Positions 1-9,444 of a DNA stretch of 64,000 bases are shown here, in pieces (positions within the stretch are counted from its first letter, which is position 1; each line of letters starts with the position of its first letter). Source of the stretch: Phytophthora colocasiae (Eukaryota; Oomycota; Peronosporomycetes; Peronosporales; Peronosporaceae); contig JAGKQI010000026.1 of the NCBI GenBank assembly GCA_018806915.1, positions 372,001-436,000 of the forward strand, written 5' to 3'. Made by a program: the position numbers and the translations under genes. The notes beneath the pieces are model-generated. The model was not told the DNA's origin. It searched no databases and worked only from the letters and a program-made list of their open reading frames with translations.

Positions 1-100
1 CTTTCAGTTGCTGATGAATCCCTTCTACGAATACGACACGCCGATCTCTTCTGAGGTGTTTGATGCGCGGGTGAAGACATTGGCGCGAAGGTACTTGTAA
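1..100 (+). CDS. TRAPPC2/sedlin-like protein, 3' end only
   Basis: The window opens inside a coding exon. Read from base 2, the last 32 codons run to a TAA at 98-100 and include the stretch LLMNPFYEYDTPI followed by S-S-x-x-F-D-x-x-V. This resembles the conserved C-terminus of TRAPPC2 (sedlin), a small longin-fold subunit of the TRAPP tethering complex in ER-Golgi traffic, where an MNPFYE motif is followed by a short helix. Only the tail is visible, so the start, introns and full domain cannot be checked. Another longin-type TRAPP subunit is the main alternative. The gene is convergent with RPS19, with 163 bp between the two stop codons. Confidence 0.7.
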   Translation, partial: FQLLMNPFYEYDTPISSEVFDARVKTLARRYL

Positions 101-263
101 ATTTGGCGGGAAAAGTGGATCAATCGACCGATAAAGCAATAAAACAAGGCACACGTGATTGAGGAAGCCGACGCGACTGAGCGTGTTGAAACTAGCTTTC
201 ATTGCAAAATAGCTCTCTGGTTCATTCGTCCGATTAAGTCTTGGCTGCAAAAAGCCTCTGAAC

Positions 264-728
264 TTAAGCGCGCACAACCTGGCCGGCAATGCGGTCAAGG
301 TCCTGCTGGCCGTGGCTGGAGATCTTACGGCCGCCCTTGTTCACGCCCTCGGGGCACTTCTCAACGACCTTCATCTCCTCCAGCTGCTGCAGGATGTGAC
401 GGATGAGACCGCCCGAAGCCTGCTGGAAGTGCTGACGGTGCACACCCTTGCGGGCGGCACCACCGTACACCTTTTTGAGCGAGCCCACACCAGTGTACTG
501 GCGCAGGTACACCTTACGCGCGATCGAGGCAGCACGGATGTAGTACCAGTCAGGGTCAGCGGGCGAGTACTCCTTGAACGAGGCCGTCTTGACCACGTCC
601 CACCAGGCGGGGAGCTCGATCTTGCCCGAACGCTTCAGGTGCTCGGCGTAAGCCTTGATGAAGTCAGCGGGCTTCACGTCACGGACCGTCACACCGCGCG
701 TCACTTCTTCCTCGTCGTAGTCAGCCAT
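264..728 (-). CDS. RPS19: 40S ribosomal protein S19 (eS19)
   Basis: An intact single-exon ORF of 154 aa, the usual size for eS19. The family core is easy to see: V-x-D-V-x-A-x-x-F-I near the N-terminus, [11 protein letters not shown], the [19 protein letters not shown] block around residues 58-76, the G-V-G-x-L-K-K-V-Y-G-G segment, and the C-terminal G-R-x-I-S-x-x-G-Q-x-D-L-D-R-I-A motif. eS19 sits in the head of the small subunit and is needed for late 18S rRNA maturation. The start is the first ATG and gives the expected N-terminus. Third positions are strongly G/C, as expected for a highly expressed gene. Confidence 0.97.
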   Translation of the reverse strand: MADYDEEEVTRGVTVRDVKPADFIKAYAEHLKRSGKIELPAWWDVVKTASFKEYSPADPDWYYIRAASIARKVYLRQYTGVGSLKKVYGGAARKGVHRQHFQQASGGLIRHILQQLEEMKVVEKCPEGVNKGGRKISSHGQQDLDRIAGQVVRA

Positions 729-1369
729 GTTGGAGTTCTGTTATAGTGTACAGGGGACAGAGAGGGTTAAGAACACGTCTGTACCACCGCACTCCCAGGC
801 GAAACTCTCAGCGCATTGGCATTGAGTCCTCGTCGGTCGAGCAGGACAGTCTCGGTCTTAAGAAACATCGTCATTATAACGCGTCACCCAAAACTCTCAC
901 GAATTTTACAGTCGCGAGGCGGTACGAATGAGGGGGAAAAGCGGCCACAGAGATACAAACAGACCGTCCCCCCACTACGCATCGCACACCGAGCGGCCCC
1001 ACACTACCAAATAGTTATACACAGCCACTTACTTGTTAGGAGAGGAACTTTGCAACAAATGGGAGAGCTCTGGATGTGGTCGCCAAAGTGTTCGAAGCGC
1101 CACCACCAGTGAAAAGCTACATACAATTTTCAACCAATAGAAGATCTTAAAAGCAACTCTTACTTATTTCGATTGGTTGAAATGGTTAAAATGACTCTGC
1201 AGCCACTCATGCACAACTTCGGATTTAATCGCAAATATGCGAGATCAAAGTTTCGAGTCTGTAACATAGGTTTTGAACTGCTCCATTGGCTGGCCAGCGC
1301 GCACCGGTTCGACGTCGGGATCAGTCGGGAATATAGGACACTAGAGCTAAGTGCAGCCCCTGTTTAACG
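729..1369. promoter_or_regulatory. Divergent intergenic region between RPS19 and NOP58
   Basis: About 640 bp separate the divergently transcribed RPS19 and NOP58. No conserved coding frame or RNA gene is visible; the short open frames here look random. The region presumably carries both promoters. A CCATTGGCTGG stretch near 1283-1293 contains a CCAAT/ATTGG-like core about 80 bp upstream of the NOP58 ATG, but this is not strong enough to name a factor. Confidence 0.3.
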
Positions 1370-2884
1370 ATGTTGGTTCTATTTGAGACTGCCGCGGGTC
1401 ACGCGCTGTTCAAGGTGCAGGATGAGGCCAAGCTGGCCAGCGCCGATGACGTGTTCAAGCACTTCTCGACGCCCGAGAAGGCCGCCAAAGTGCTGAAGCT
1501 AAAGGGCTTCAATGCCTTCAAGGACACGACGGAGGCTGTGGCTGCTGCCACCGACATGGTGGACGGAAAGATGGGCAAGACGCTCAAGAAATTTTTGAAG
1601 AAGAACGTGGTGGATGCTGGACTCAAGGACAAGTTGGCTGTGTCGGACAAGGCACTCGGATCGCTCATTAAGGAGAAGCTCAGCATCTCCTGTGTTAACG
1701 ACTCAGCTGTCAACGAGGTCATGCGTGGTATCCGTGCCAACATGGACACGCTCATTACGGGTCTGGAGGACGACGACCTGAAGGCCATGACGCTCGGTCT
1801 GTCGCACTCGCTCTCGCGCTACAAACTCAAGTTTAGCGCCGACAAGGTGGACACGATGATCGTGCAGGCTATTGGTCTGCTGGATGAGCTGGACAAGGAA
1901 ATCAACACGTACTCCATGCGTGTGCGTGAGTGGTTCGGCTGGCACTTCCCTGAGATGGGCAAGATCGTCACGGACAACCTGCAGTACGCCAAGTGCGTGT
2001 TGAAGATGGGTGTGCGCTCGCACGTTAAGAACCTCGACTTCTCGGACATCTTGTCGGAGGACGTGGAAGCCTCCATGCGCGAGGTCTGCGAGGTGTCCAT
2101 GGGTACGGACATCTCCGAGGAGGATGTCACCAACATCTCTGCTCTGTGTGAGCAGGTTATCTCTCTTACGGAGTACCGCGCTCAGCTCTTCGACTACCTG
2201 AAGAACCGCATGAATGCCATTGCTCCCAACCTCACTGTCATGGTAGGCGAACTGGTCGGTGCCCGTCTCATCGCTCACGCTGGTTCCCTGATGAACCTGG
2301 CCAAGCACCCGGCTTCTACTGTTCAGATCCTTGGTGCTGAGAAGGCTCTGTTCCGTGCCCTGAAGACTAAACACGACACCCCCAAGTACGGTCTGATCTA
2401 CCACGCTTCGCTGATCGGCCAGACCGCCCCCAAGCACAAGGGTAAGATCTCGCGCGTGCTGGCTGCCAAGACGGCGCTGGCTGTGCGTGTGGATGCTCTT
2501 GGTGACGCCACGGAGGCCACCATTGGCTTCGATAATCGTGCCAAGGTGGAGGCTCGCGTGCGGCAGCTGGAGAACGGCTTCTCTGGAGTGCCCAACTCGA
2601 ACGGCAAGACCAAGAACGAGACTAAGAAGTACGTTAAGACGGAGACGAGCAAATCGTACAATGCTGACGCTGACATGACTGTGTCGAGCAAGAAGCGTAA
2701 GGCTGAGGACGATGCTGAGGAGGAAGAGCCCAAGGTCAAGAAGGAGAAGAAGGAGAAAAAGGCGAGGAAGCACAAGAAGAAGGTTGCTGAGGAGGACGCC
2801 GAGGAGGAGGAAGAGCCTAAGGTCAAGAAGGAGAAGAAGGACAAGAAGGCTAAGAAGCACAAGAAGAAAAAAAGCGAGGAATAG
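1370..2884 (+). CDS. NOP58: Box C/D snoRNP core protein NOP58
   Basis: A single-exon ORF of 504 aa. It begins MLVLFETAAG, typical of NOP58 rather than NOP56. The NOP5-type N-terminal domain spans roughly residues 1-70. The coiled-coil NOSIC segment and the Nop RNA-binding domain follow (about 160-400), with N-L-x-x-M-V-G-E-L-V-G-A-R-L-I-A-H-A-G-S-L near 284-304. The last 65 residues form a lysine/acidic (KKE/D) tail made of two near-identical copies of an EEEEPKVKKEKK block, a feature of nucleolar Nop proteins. NOP58 binds box C/D snoRNAs with NOP56, fibrillarin and SNU13 to guide 2'-O-methylation and early pre-rRNA processing. Confidence 0.96.
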   Translation: MLVLFETAAGHALFKVQDEAKLASADDVFKHFSTPEKAAKVLKLKGFNAFKDTTEAVAAATDMVDGKMGKTLKKFLKKNVVDAGLKDKLAVSDKALGSLIKEKLSISCVNDSAVNEVMRGIRANMDTLITGLEDDDLKAMTLGLSHSLSRYKLKFSADKVDTMIVQAIGLLDELDKEINTYSMRVREWFGWHFPEMGKIVTDNLQYAKCVLKMGVRSHVKNLDFSDILSEDVEASMREVCEVSMGTDISEEDVTNISALCEQVISLTEYRAQLFDYLKNRMNAIAPNLTVMVGELVGARLIAHAGSLMNLAKHPASTVQILGAEKALFRALKTKHDTPKYGLIYHASLIGQTAPKHKGKISRVLAAKTALAVRVDALGDATEATIGFDNRAKVEARVRQLENGFSGVPNSNGKTKNETKKYVKTETSKSYNADADMTVSSKKRKAEDDAEEEEPKVKKEKKEKKARKHKKKVAEEDAEEEEEPKVKKEKKDKKAKKHKKKKSEE

Positions 2885-3211
2885 ATGCTCCGGGATGCAG
2901 GTGATCACAAGCTCTTCCTGGTTGTTGAACTGTAGCTGAGTCGGCTGGTCGCTTGTCTTGCCCCTCCTCGCTCTTTATTGTTTCATCTTGAGAGCGGTCA
3001 CGCGTGCGTGACTCTAGTAACTTTAACATTTGCCTTTCATTCCAGTTCCGCGTTGAAGTTGTCATCACAATTGCATTCACTTTCACAGGTATCTTCAAAC
3101 GCTTCGGCTCAGTATAGAAAACTTTTTGTGAAGCTCAAGTGAATTGAGAAAAACTAAGAAGAAGAAGAAGAAGAAGCAAGGCAATGGAGGAGGTGCGCGG
3201 GAAGGTGCAGA
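2885..3211. other. Intergenic region downstream of NOP58
   Basis: About 330 bp hold the NOP58 3' UTR and the upstream region of the next candidate ORF. A short (AAG)n/(GAA)n purine tract lies at about 3157-3176. No RNA gene or convincing coding frame is visible. Confidence 0.3.
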
Positions 3212-3508
3212 ATGATGTTCCGTCAAACGGTGATCCGCGCCATGCAGAAACGCGGGCTGGAGGGAGGCGCCACCAACGACCGTCAGGACAGGAACCTCGT
3301 TCGAATGACGCTAAGAGGAGACCCTGAGTGAATGGAAGGACTGGTGACGGCATTACGTCAAGGGAAACCTATTAACGACTGGGGGGCAAAAGCTACGAGC
3401 GTCGAGGACGTGGATGAAGAGCGTGGCTTGGCTCTGGAAGCTCATCAAGTGACTACAGATACGGTCGATAACCACCGCTGGAACCCCAACATCACCATGT
3501 TCCTTTGA
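3212..3508 (+). CDS. Small unidentified ORF pair interrupted by an in-frame TGA
   Basis: From the ATG at 3212 an ORF of 39 codons runs to a TGA at 3329-3331. It begins MMFRQTVIRAMQKRG, which looks like an amphipathic, basic, mitochondrial-type N-terminus. The very next codon is ATG in the same frame and opens a second stretch of 58 codons, which includes L-R-Q-G-K-P-I-N-D-W-G and ends N-P-N-I-T-M-F-L. The composition of both halves looks protein-like. No GT-AG pair of plausible length removes the TGA. I do not recognise the family. It could be one gene with a nonsense change or sequencing error, a readthrough gene, or chance. It is convergent with EMC7, whose stop lies about 85 bp away. Confidence 0.3.
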
Positions 3509-3593
3509 GGACAAGAGAGAGAGAGAGAAAGACAAGCTAGTCTATATAGCAGTTACGCACCAAGCAGACAGTGCCTTCTTGAGCTCCGTCTAC

Positions 3594-4272
3594 CTAGTCG
3601 TCATCACTATCATCAGCGTTGTTCTGGCCTCCACCAAGCATACCCGCCAGTAGAGACGACGGATCTGTTGCTCCCATCTCCTCCTGAGCTTTCTTCATCT
3701 CTTCAGGATCTATACAACATCAATCACCAGCGTTAACAACCAGAACATCCTCTTCTTTTGCTACAATAACATAACAAGTACTTACCCATTCCTTCCTGCA
3801 ATTTTGGCAGCAGATACAGCAAACCAATAGGCACCACAATCGTCAGGAAGGACGGGTTCATAATAAGCCCAAGCAAGTTAAACTTCTCCCGCTGCTCGAA
3901 GTAGTCGAGCTGCTTCACAGGCTCCACGTTCAGCGGATAGTCCGCGCGCATCTTGGGGGCCCCCGCGTACTTGTATTCCAGTGCTCGGATGAGTCCATCA
4001 GCTGCCACATCCACCTTGTACTGGCTGAAGAGGAACTGAGTGGATGGGATGTCCACCACATAACGACCAGGCTCCAAGTCTCGGAACACGAATGAACCGT
4101 CAGAACGCACGAAAGTCGTCTGCTCTCCGCCGTTCAGCTGCACTTTGAGAGGCTCCACCTTCTCCGTCACAGAGCCCTGAGGGTATACAGTGCCACTGAT
4201 CTCCCAGGCCTGTGCACATGTCGCCAGCAGCGCCAACAAAGCCCACAGCCGCGTAGTCGACATCGTCATCAT
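3594..4272 (-). CDS. EMC7: ER membrane protein complex subunit 7 (EMC7)
   Basis: Two exons: 3786-4272 and 3594-3709, joined across a 76-nt GT-AG intron in phase 1, giving 200 aa. The chosen ATG (4272) opens a signal peptide, with a hydrophobic LWALLALLATCAQA segment. It is followed by the EMC7 beta-sandwich: W-E-I-S-G-T-V-Y-P, then G-S-F-V-F-R-D-L-E-P-G-R-Y near residues 70-82. A TM helix (FLTIVVPIGLLYLLP) follows. The second exon supplies the cytosolic tail, which carries the family's P-E-E-M-K-K-A-Q-E-E-M and L-L-x-G-M-L-G-G motifs and an acidic end. EMC7 is a lumenal subunit of the EMC insertase. An in-frame extension to 4353 exists but would bury the signal peptide, so it was not used. 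Confidence 0.93.
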
Positions 4273-4390
4273 CGTCTTCAGTCTGACGATTCGATACTGG
4301 GGGAGGAAACAGTTGAAAATGTGGTGCACATAAACCTGTAGCATTTTATACATAAAACCTATCTAAATGAATACTGAAACGACGACAGCT

Positions 4391-5551
4391 TCAAGCTTGC
4401 ATTGCGCTCGCGAGCTGTGTCAGGATCGCACAGGCATGCAGCAAGTACTGTGTTAGTAGATTTCCTGATGGGTTTGATATCCGCTGCTTGCTTTGATCAA
4501 ACAGACGGTCGTGCAGGTCAAGCAAGCGTTGGCGGGTTCCAGTCCAGGACTCGTCCGAAGGCGATCCAGTGTCAGATTTCATCAGCAGCACGAGATCCCA
4601 TAATGTATCGGCAGTGATAGTGAAAAGAATCCAATCTTGCTGCTGTGTGGGTTGGAGGTCGCCACTTAAAACGAGTAGAACCTCGCCCAACAACTCAATC
4701 AAGCGCGAATCGAGCTCTCGTCGAGTGCCTGATCGGTCGAAGCGAGTAACTGGCTGCCGCATTTGCTGCTTCCAACGACGGTATCTAGTCAAATTGCGAA
4801 GGGTGAGCAGTAAATTGCCCAGAACAGCAGGGTCCGATGGCTGAGTGCTCATTCGGACGAGCACATTGTGGATGAGCAGTGACGTTGGTTCCTCGATACA
4901 GCGAGCGCAGCATTCACGGGAGTTGCTCGTGAGCTTCTGGAGGGTGGCACTCGCACTCTCCATTCCAACAAAGTTGATGCGACGTAGGGTATCAAGTGCA
5001 TTTTCCAACACTGGGTTGGTTCGTGGTCGCGACACACATCGACGTAGGAGGAGGCGAAGTCGCAGATCACGCTTGAACACTTCAACCGCTTGCTGGGAGG
5101 ACAACGATCCCTCCTTTTGACCTACATCAGGTAGCAACGGGACCCTGGCATTGAGGTTCAAGGTGCTAAGCTTGACGTCCATCTCGCAGCGGTTCCGCTT
5201 TGACTTGTGTGTCTCTTTGTTGAAGTTAACGTCCACAACATCCTCGATTTCAACCATGGCGATGGTGCCGCTGAGGGTGGAGCCGTTAGGGTCGAGGTCT
5301 TCCATCACGACCATATTGACGTAGCCTCCAGGTGGGGTGCGGTTTGCAACGTGTGCTCCGACACCAGCATGTCCGCTGAATGCAGCCTTGATCTCTTTCT
5401 GCTGGAAGTCTGGTGAATCACTCGAGCCAAAAGCTACCAGCGTTTTACCAAGACGAAGGTCAATCTGAGAGTCCTTCGCTGGTTCACTGTCGTGTAGCCG
5501 AACTAACACCCTGCAGCTGCAAGCCACCGCAATCCAGAAGGCAAAGACCAT
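4391..5551 (-). CDS. Hypothetical protein, C-terminal half resembles the ASPM C-terminal helical domain
   Basis: An intact ORF of 386 aa. The first 25 residues are hydrophobic and Cys-containing (MVFAFWIAVACSCRVLVRL), which could be a signal anchor or a buried beta-strand. Residues about 60-140 are mixed polar and acidic with no motif I can name. From about 165 onward the protein is helical and armadillo-like. The pattern A-L-D-T-L-R-R-I-N, then S-R-E-C-C-A-R-C-I-E-E, then L-L-L-T-L-R-N-L-T-R-Y matches in spacing the C-terminus of abnormal spindle (ASPM) proteins. No calponin-homology or IQ repeats are present, so this is not a full ASPM; it may be a remote paralogue, or upstream exons may be missing. 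It lies 118 bp from EMC7 on the same strand. Confidence 0.5.
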   Translation of the reverse strand: MVFAFWIAVACSCRVLVRLHDSEPAKDSQIDLRLGKTLVAFGSSDSPDFQQKEIKAAFSGHAGVGAHVANRTPPGGYVNMVVMEDLDPNGSTLSGTIAMVEIEDVVDVNFNKETHKSKRNRCEMDVKLSTLNLNARVPLLPDVGQKEGSLSSQQAVEVFKRDLRLRLLLRRCVSRPRTNPVLENALDTLRRINFVGMESASATLQKLTSNSRECCARCIEEPTSLLIHNVLVRMSTQPSDPAVLGNLLLTLRNLTRYRRWKQQMRQPVTRFDRSGTRRELDSRLIELLGEVLLVLSGDLQPTQQQDWILFTITADTLWDLVLLMKSDTGSPSDESWTGTRQRLLDLHDRLFDQSKQRISNPSGNLLTQYLLHACAILTQLASAMQA

Positions 5552-6111
5552 ACTTGTGCGCTTGGTTAATGTTTGAATAGTGAATGACGAGGGTAGAGTT
5601 CACTTCGACATGATACGGTCGATCGTCCGCTTGTGGCTGCTTTCAACTTGGTGAACAAGACGTGCAGTGAGATCGCTACGTTGAGAGAGAGATCGTCATG
5701 GAGGCAGCACAGCATTACAGCGGACCTGTTTCACCTGGAAGCTTCGCACTGGTATTGTAAGCTAGTATGGCTATGAACTAACATCCAGCTTTGTTGCCAC
5801 ACCGCTTTCATGTGAAAGAGAAATACTGGCGAATCGCCAGTGGCGATCAGAAGAGATGGGTAGTTCCTCCTCGTGCCAAGTTGAAGCGTACGGAGACAAT
5901 AGTGAGACCAGTGTCTCCTCTTCTGGTGCTGAGTCTCTTGGCATCAACAACTTGCCATGCTAGGCTTGTAGTATGTAACACTTGTGTTGGAATTCGTACG
6001 GGGCCTTCTTCGTCACTATCGGATACCATTGATGCTTCGAAGTCATCGAAGTTGTGTGAGCAAGTCCTTCGTAGCCGTATGCCATTTGGTAGTTTTCAAC
6101 CTACGCCTAAC
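5552..6111. promoter_or_regulatory. Divergent intergenic region
   Basis: About 560 bp lie between the start of the ASPM-like gene (minus) and the preferred start of the M96-like gene (plus). The plus-strand frame of the latter is open from 5791, adding about 107 residues of atypical composition with no motif. I treat that as 5' leader, but an upstream start cannot be excluded. No RNA gene is visible. Confidence 0.3.
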
Positions 6112-7245
6112 ATGACCCTGCATCTTGTGGACGACGACCAGGTGCTCGAAGCCGCGCTGTCACTCCTGGAACAACCCGATGGCGACGACAGAGATGTGAT
6201 GCCGAGCAAGAAGAAGCGCCGGACGCGCAGCTACAATCCGAACCGCGCGCGGGAGTCGCAACAGAAGGAGTTGCAGGCTCTTCGCGAGCAGGTTCCGCAG
6301 CTTCAGGAGCAGCTCCAGGCCTTGAAACAAAAGGTTTCCGTACCAACAATCAAGGAAATGTGGATGAAATTGGCTTTGCACGAGCGAAAGTCGAAAGAAA
6401 ACGCAGAGGACGAGAACCGTCGACTACGTGAACTGGTGTGCGAGAATGCCAACGCAACCAACCAAAACGTGTTGCAGGTGCTACAAACCAGAGAGGGAGC
6501 GGTCGAAGTGTGTCCGTACAAGGCCGACCCGAGGCCGGAACCTTGGCCTTGGCCGTACCGACGCATGTACGCACTGCCAATGGACTCTCGAGATGGTAAC
6601 GTCTTCCGTAAAATGTCTGAAAGCGTCGACTTGGTGCATCGGCAAGTGCTTCAAGTGTACAGTCGAGAGCAAGAAGGTAGAACTGAGTTTTCTACGACTG
6701 GGAAGGCTCATTGCCGAGCTTTCGCGGATAAAATCCTGCCGTATGACGTTGATTCAGTTGGCGATGCAGCTTGGCAGTTCTTTGCGCATTCCTTCCGACG
6801 CCCCACGACGAGGTTTTACTACCACAGAGACGCACACGAAGCTACTGGTCTTGTGAGGGATGACACAGTGATTGAAATCTTCGGGGAGGAGCATCGCTTC
6901 GGCCACGTCTTGCTTGACATCAAAGTCAAGCAGATCGTTCGACGTTACGACTGTGGTGGACGTGTGGTGATTGCTTGGAGCGCAATTCTAAGCCCAGAGA
7001 GATTCAAGACGGAGACTCTGAGCGACGTTGTGTACGACGAGAAGGGCGCGCTCGTGATCGAACCAAAAGACAATGGAGAGAGGGAAGCAGTTGTTCACAC
7101 GTGGCAAACTGTTACTCCCGACATTTCCCAATGTGCCCAAAGCGAATTGGTGCAAGAACTCACTGGGTTTGTACTCAACAGTTGCAGGCCTGGACGAGCA
7201 GTGCAGAGTATGGAGAAAACTCTACGAACACAGTCCATGTCATGA
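6112..7245 (+). CDS. bZIP-like/START-like regulator, oomycete M96 (mating-specific) family
   Basis: The preferred start at 6112 gives 377 aa. The N-terminus is acidic (L-V-D-D-D-Q-V-L-E-A-A), followed by a basic patch S-K-K-K-R-R-T-R, then N-P-N-R-A-R-E-S-Q-Q-K-E-L and a heptad-type coiled coil to about residue 80 and again around 95-125. This is the layout of oomycete proteins annotated as the M96 mating-specific family: a degenerate bZIP-like head and a C-terminal START-like lipid-binding fold. The C-terminal 250 residues fit that fold by length and by alternating hydrophobic strands (V-E-V-C-P-Y..., V-V-I-A-W-S-A-I-L). The family is large in Phytophthora; some members are induced in sexual development. 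Family call from memory of the pattern, function inferred. Confidence 0.65.
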   Translation: MTLHLVDDDQVLEAALSLLEQPDGDDRDVMPSKKKRRTRSYNPNRARESQQKELQALREQVPQLQEQLQALKQKVSVPTIKEMWMKLALHERKSKENAEDENRRLRELVCENANATNQNVLQVLQTREGAVEVCPYKADPRPEPWPWPYRRMYALPMDSRDGNVFRKMSESVDLVHRQVLQVYSREQEGRTEFSTTGKAHCRAFADKILPYDVDSVGDAAWQFFAHSFRRPTTRFYYHRDAHEATGLVRDDTVIEIFGEEHRFGHVLLDIKVKQIVRRYDCGGRVVIAWSAILSPERFKTETLSDVVYDEKGALVIEPKDNGEREAVVHTWQTVTPDISQCAQSELVQELTGFVLNSCRPGRAVQSMEKTLRTQSMS

Positions 7246-7373
7246 ATTGACACAGTTCACATCAACCACAAGCAGGTTTTAACAATGTAGTTGTCCTTTT
7301 TATGCATTTTGACCTCCGATCTAAATGATTGACGTCATTTCCAGAGTTACTACTGTAACACCAAGAGATCAAT

Positions 7374-9182
7374 ATGACGCTGCTGTTCGCTGAAGGATCC
7401 AAGACGACGGAGTTATCGGACGCAAGACTGCGCGAGATTGTGCACGAGACGCTGCAACAGCTCGAGACGCAACGTGGCTCCAAGTTCCAGAAGGCGGTGA
7501 TCGTTCCTCCAGATTTCACTCGGTTCCACTCGTACGTGTTTGTCAGCTGCAACGAGAGGGAAGATCTTCGACTATTTAACGTTATTTTATGCGGTGGATA
7601 CTGTAGGAAGTCGGGGATTTTATCGCAGTATGCGTACGAGTACCTGCAGGACAAGGTGACGGATGTACTACCAGCTCTGGGGACGCATGACGCAATGACG
7701 GATGAAGAGATCAGCAAGGTGAACAGAAGATCTGGTTGAACGGGAGTTGGGACGATTCACGGACTTGTTCGTACTGCTGGGTATTGTAGATGTTTGGGGA
7801 TATCCCCAAGGATTTATTCCGTGTACACGACTGGAGGTGCATTCTGCCGTTCTCTGATGCTGAGAAGTGGCGAGAAGACTGATCTTCCTTGATTTTAATG
7901 CAGAAACGACGTGGTGACGATTGGTCAAGTGCCTGCAGAACTCATTCTGAAGGCTAGTGATGGCAAAGTTAATGAACCATGGCCGGCGCAGATCAACAAG
8001 CTGGTACGTTTCCGGTTCTTGGAGTGGCGCTGTTGTTGTTTGCATTTGTTGACATTTGGTGGGTTATAGCTGTGGGAAGGTGGCCACGACTTAGTGCTTT
8101 CCATCGGCCAAGTTGTCCCCCATGAAGTCATGGGAATGGCCAACTTCAACAAGAACATCTTCGTTGGAACTGGTGGAAGCGAAGGGATCAACTTCTCGCA
8201 CTTCATCGGTGCCGTGTACGGCATGGAGCGCATGATGGGGCGTGCGGACAACCCGCTGCGTCGTATCCTCAATTACGCTTCCACCAACTTCCTGACAAAG
8301 TTGCCTCTCATTTACATCCAGACAGTGATTGGACGCGGGTACGTTTTCCAATATCTCCTGCTGGTTTAGATAAAGTGCATCTCTAACTCTTTGGCGACGT
8401 AGAGAAAACGGTGACCTCGTGACGCGCGGAGTCTTCATTGGAGACGATGAGGAGTGCTTTATGAAGGCTGCTGAGCTCTCACTAGAGGTGAATTTCGAGC
8501 TTCTGGATGCGCCAATTGACAAGGTGGTGGTGTATTTGGACCCGGAGGAGTTCAAGTCCACGTGGCTCGGCAACAAGTCCATCTACCGTACTCGCATGGT
8601 CATTGCAGACGACGGAGAACTCATCGTTCTCGCCCCCGGAGTGGCTCGTTTCGGAGAGGACAAGCGAATTGACGAGCTCATTCGCAAATACGGATACCGC
8701 ACGACTCCGGTACGATCTTTTCAATGAGGTGATTGTGCTATTTTACTGACGTTGTTGCTTTCCAGGAAGTGCTGGCTCACCTGAACGCCAACCGTGACTT
8801 GATGAAGAACCTGAGTGCAGCAGCACATTTGATCCACGGGTCTTCGGAAGGTCGTTTCCGTATCACTTACTGTCCTGGTCATCTTACTAAGGAGGAGGTG
8901 GAATCTGTGGGCTTTGGCTATGGAGATTTAAAGGAAATGGGTGCCAAGTACCCTGTGGATAAACTCCAGGATGGTTGGAACGTGGACGCTGACGGCGAAC
9001 GCTTCTTCTTCATTTCGAACCCCGCTCTGGGTCTGTGGGCTTACCGCGGACGCTTCGAAGGCTCGTCAACGTCTGAACCCACGTCCACCCCTGCCCAAAC
9101 GACGAACCTCTCGTCTGCTGCGGATACAACTGAAGCTTGTCTTGACGCTGGAGTGGGTGGTGGTCCCTTCAAACATACATGA
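7374..9182 (+). CDS. LarA-like (DUF2088, lactate racemase-family) enzyme
   Basis: Seven exons: 7374-7531, 7607-7718, 7790-7836, 7904-8003, 8070-8338, 8403-8709 and 8766-9182. All introns are GT-AG and phases agree, giving 469 aa. Exon 1-2 carries V-P-P-D-F-T-R-F-H-S and L-P-A-L-G-T-H-D-A-M-T-D-E-E. Exon 4 has D-V-V-T-I-G-Q-V-P-A-E. Exon 5 has S-I-G-Q-V-V-P-H-E-V-M-G-M and V-G-T-G-G-S-E-G-I-N. The C-terminal half has W-L-G-N-K-S-I-Y-R-T-R-M, I-V-L-A-P-G-V and G-R-F-R-I-T-Y-C-P-G-H. These are hallmarks of the bacterial LarA/DUF2088 family, nickel-pincer racemases of 2-hydroxyacids. The usual GG-x-K-type cofactor-lysine motif is not obvious where GGSEGIN stands, so racemase activity on lactate is not assured. 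No signal peptide is seen; likely cytosolic. Confidence 0.85.
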
Positions 9183-9444
9183 ATGGGTTAACAGGTCCTG
9201 CACAAAATAAAAGTCACACAGCCATAGTCTTGCTGAAGTCTGGGGCGCAATTTGATGATGACTGCATTGTAACTTCCTTCCCTCGTGTTTTGTTTCTGTT
9301 TTCTTGCTTAATTGCTGACAGGTTGGATGCAGCGAGGGTTTTCTGACGCCTTACATTGGCTTCTCCACTCGGAACTTCCTTGATCTAAAGCTCGAGGAGA
9401 GCTCCTCCCTGCTTCCAGATAGCTAGACTTTATGCCCAAATGGT

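Noticed and set aside
1703..2908. 401-codon open frame opposite NOP58
   Set aside because: Antisense shadow created by the strong codon bias of NOP58; Leu/Val-rich nonsense peptide with no domain.
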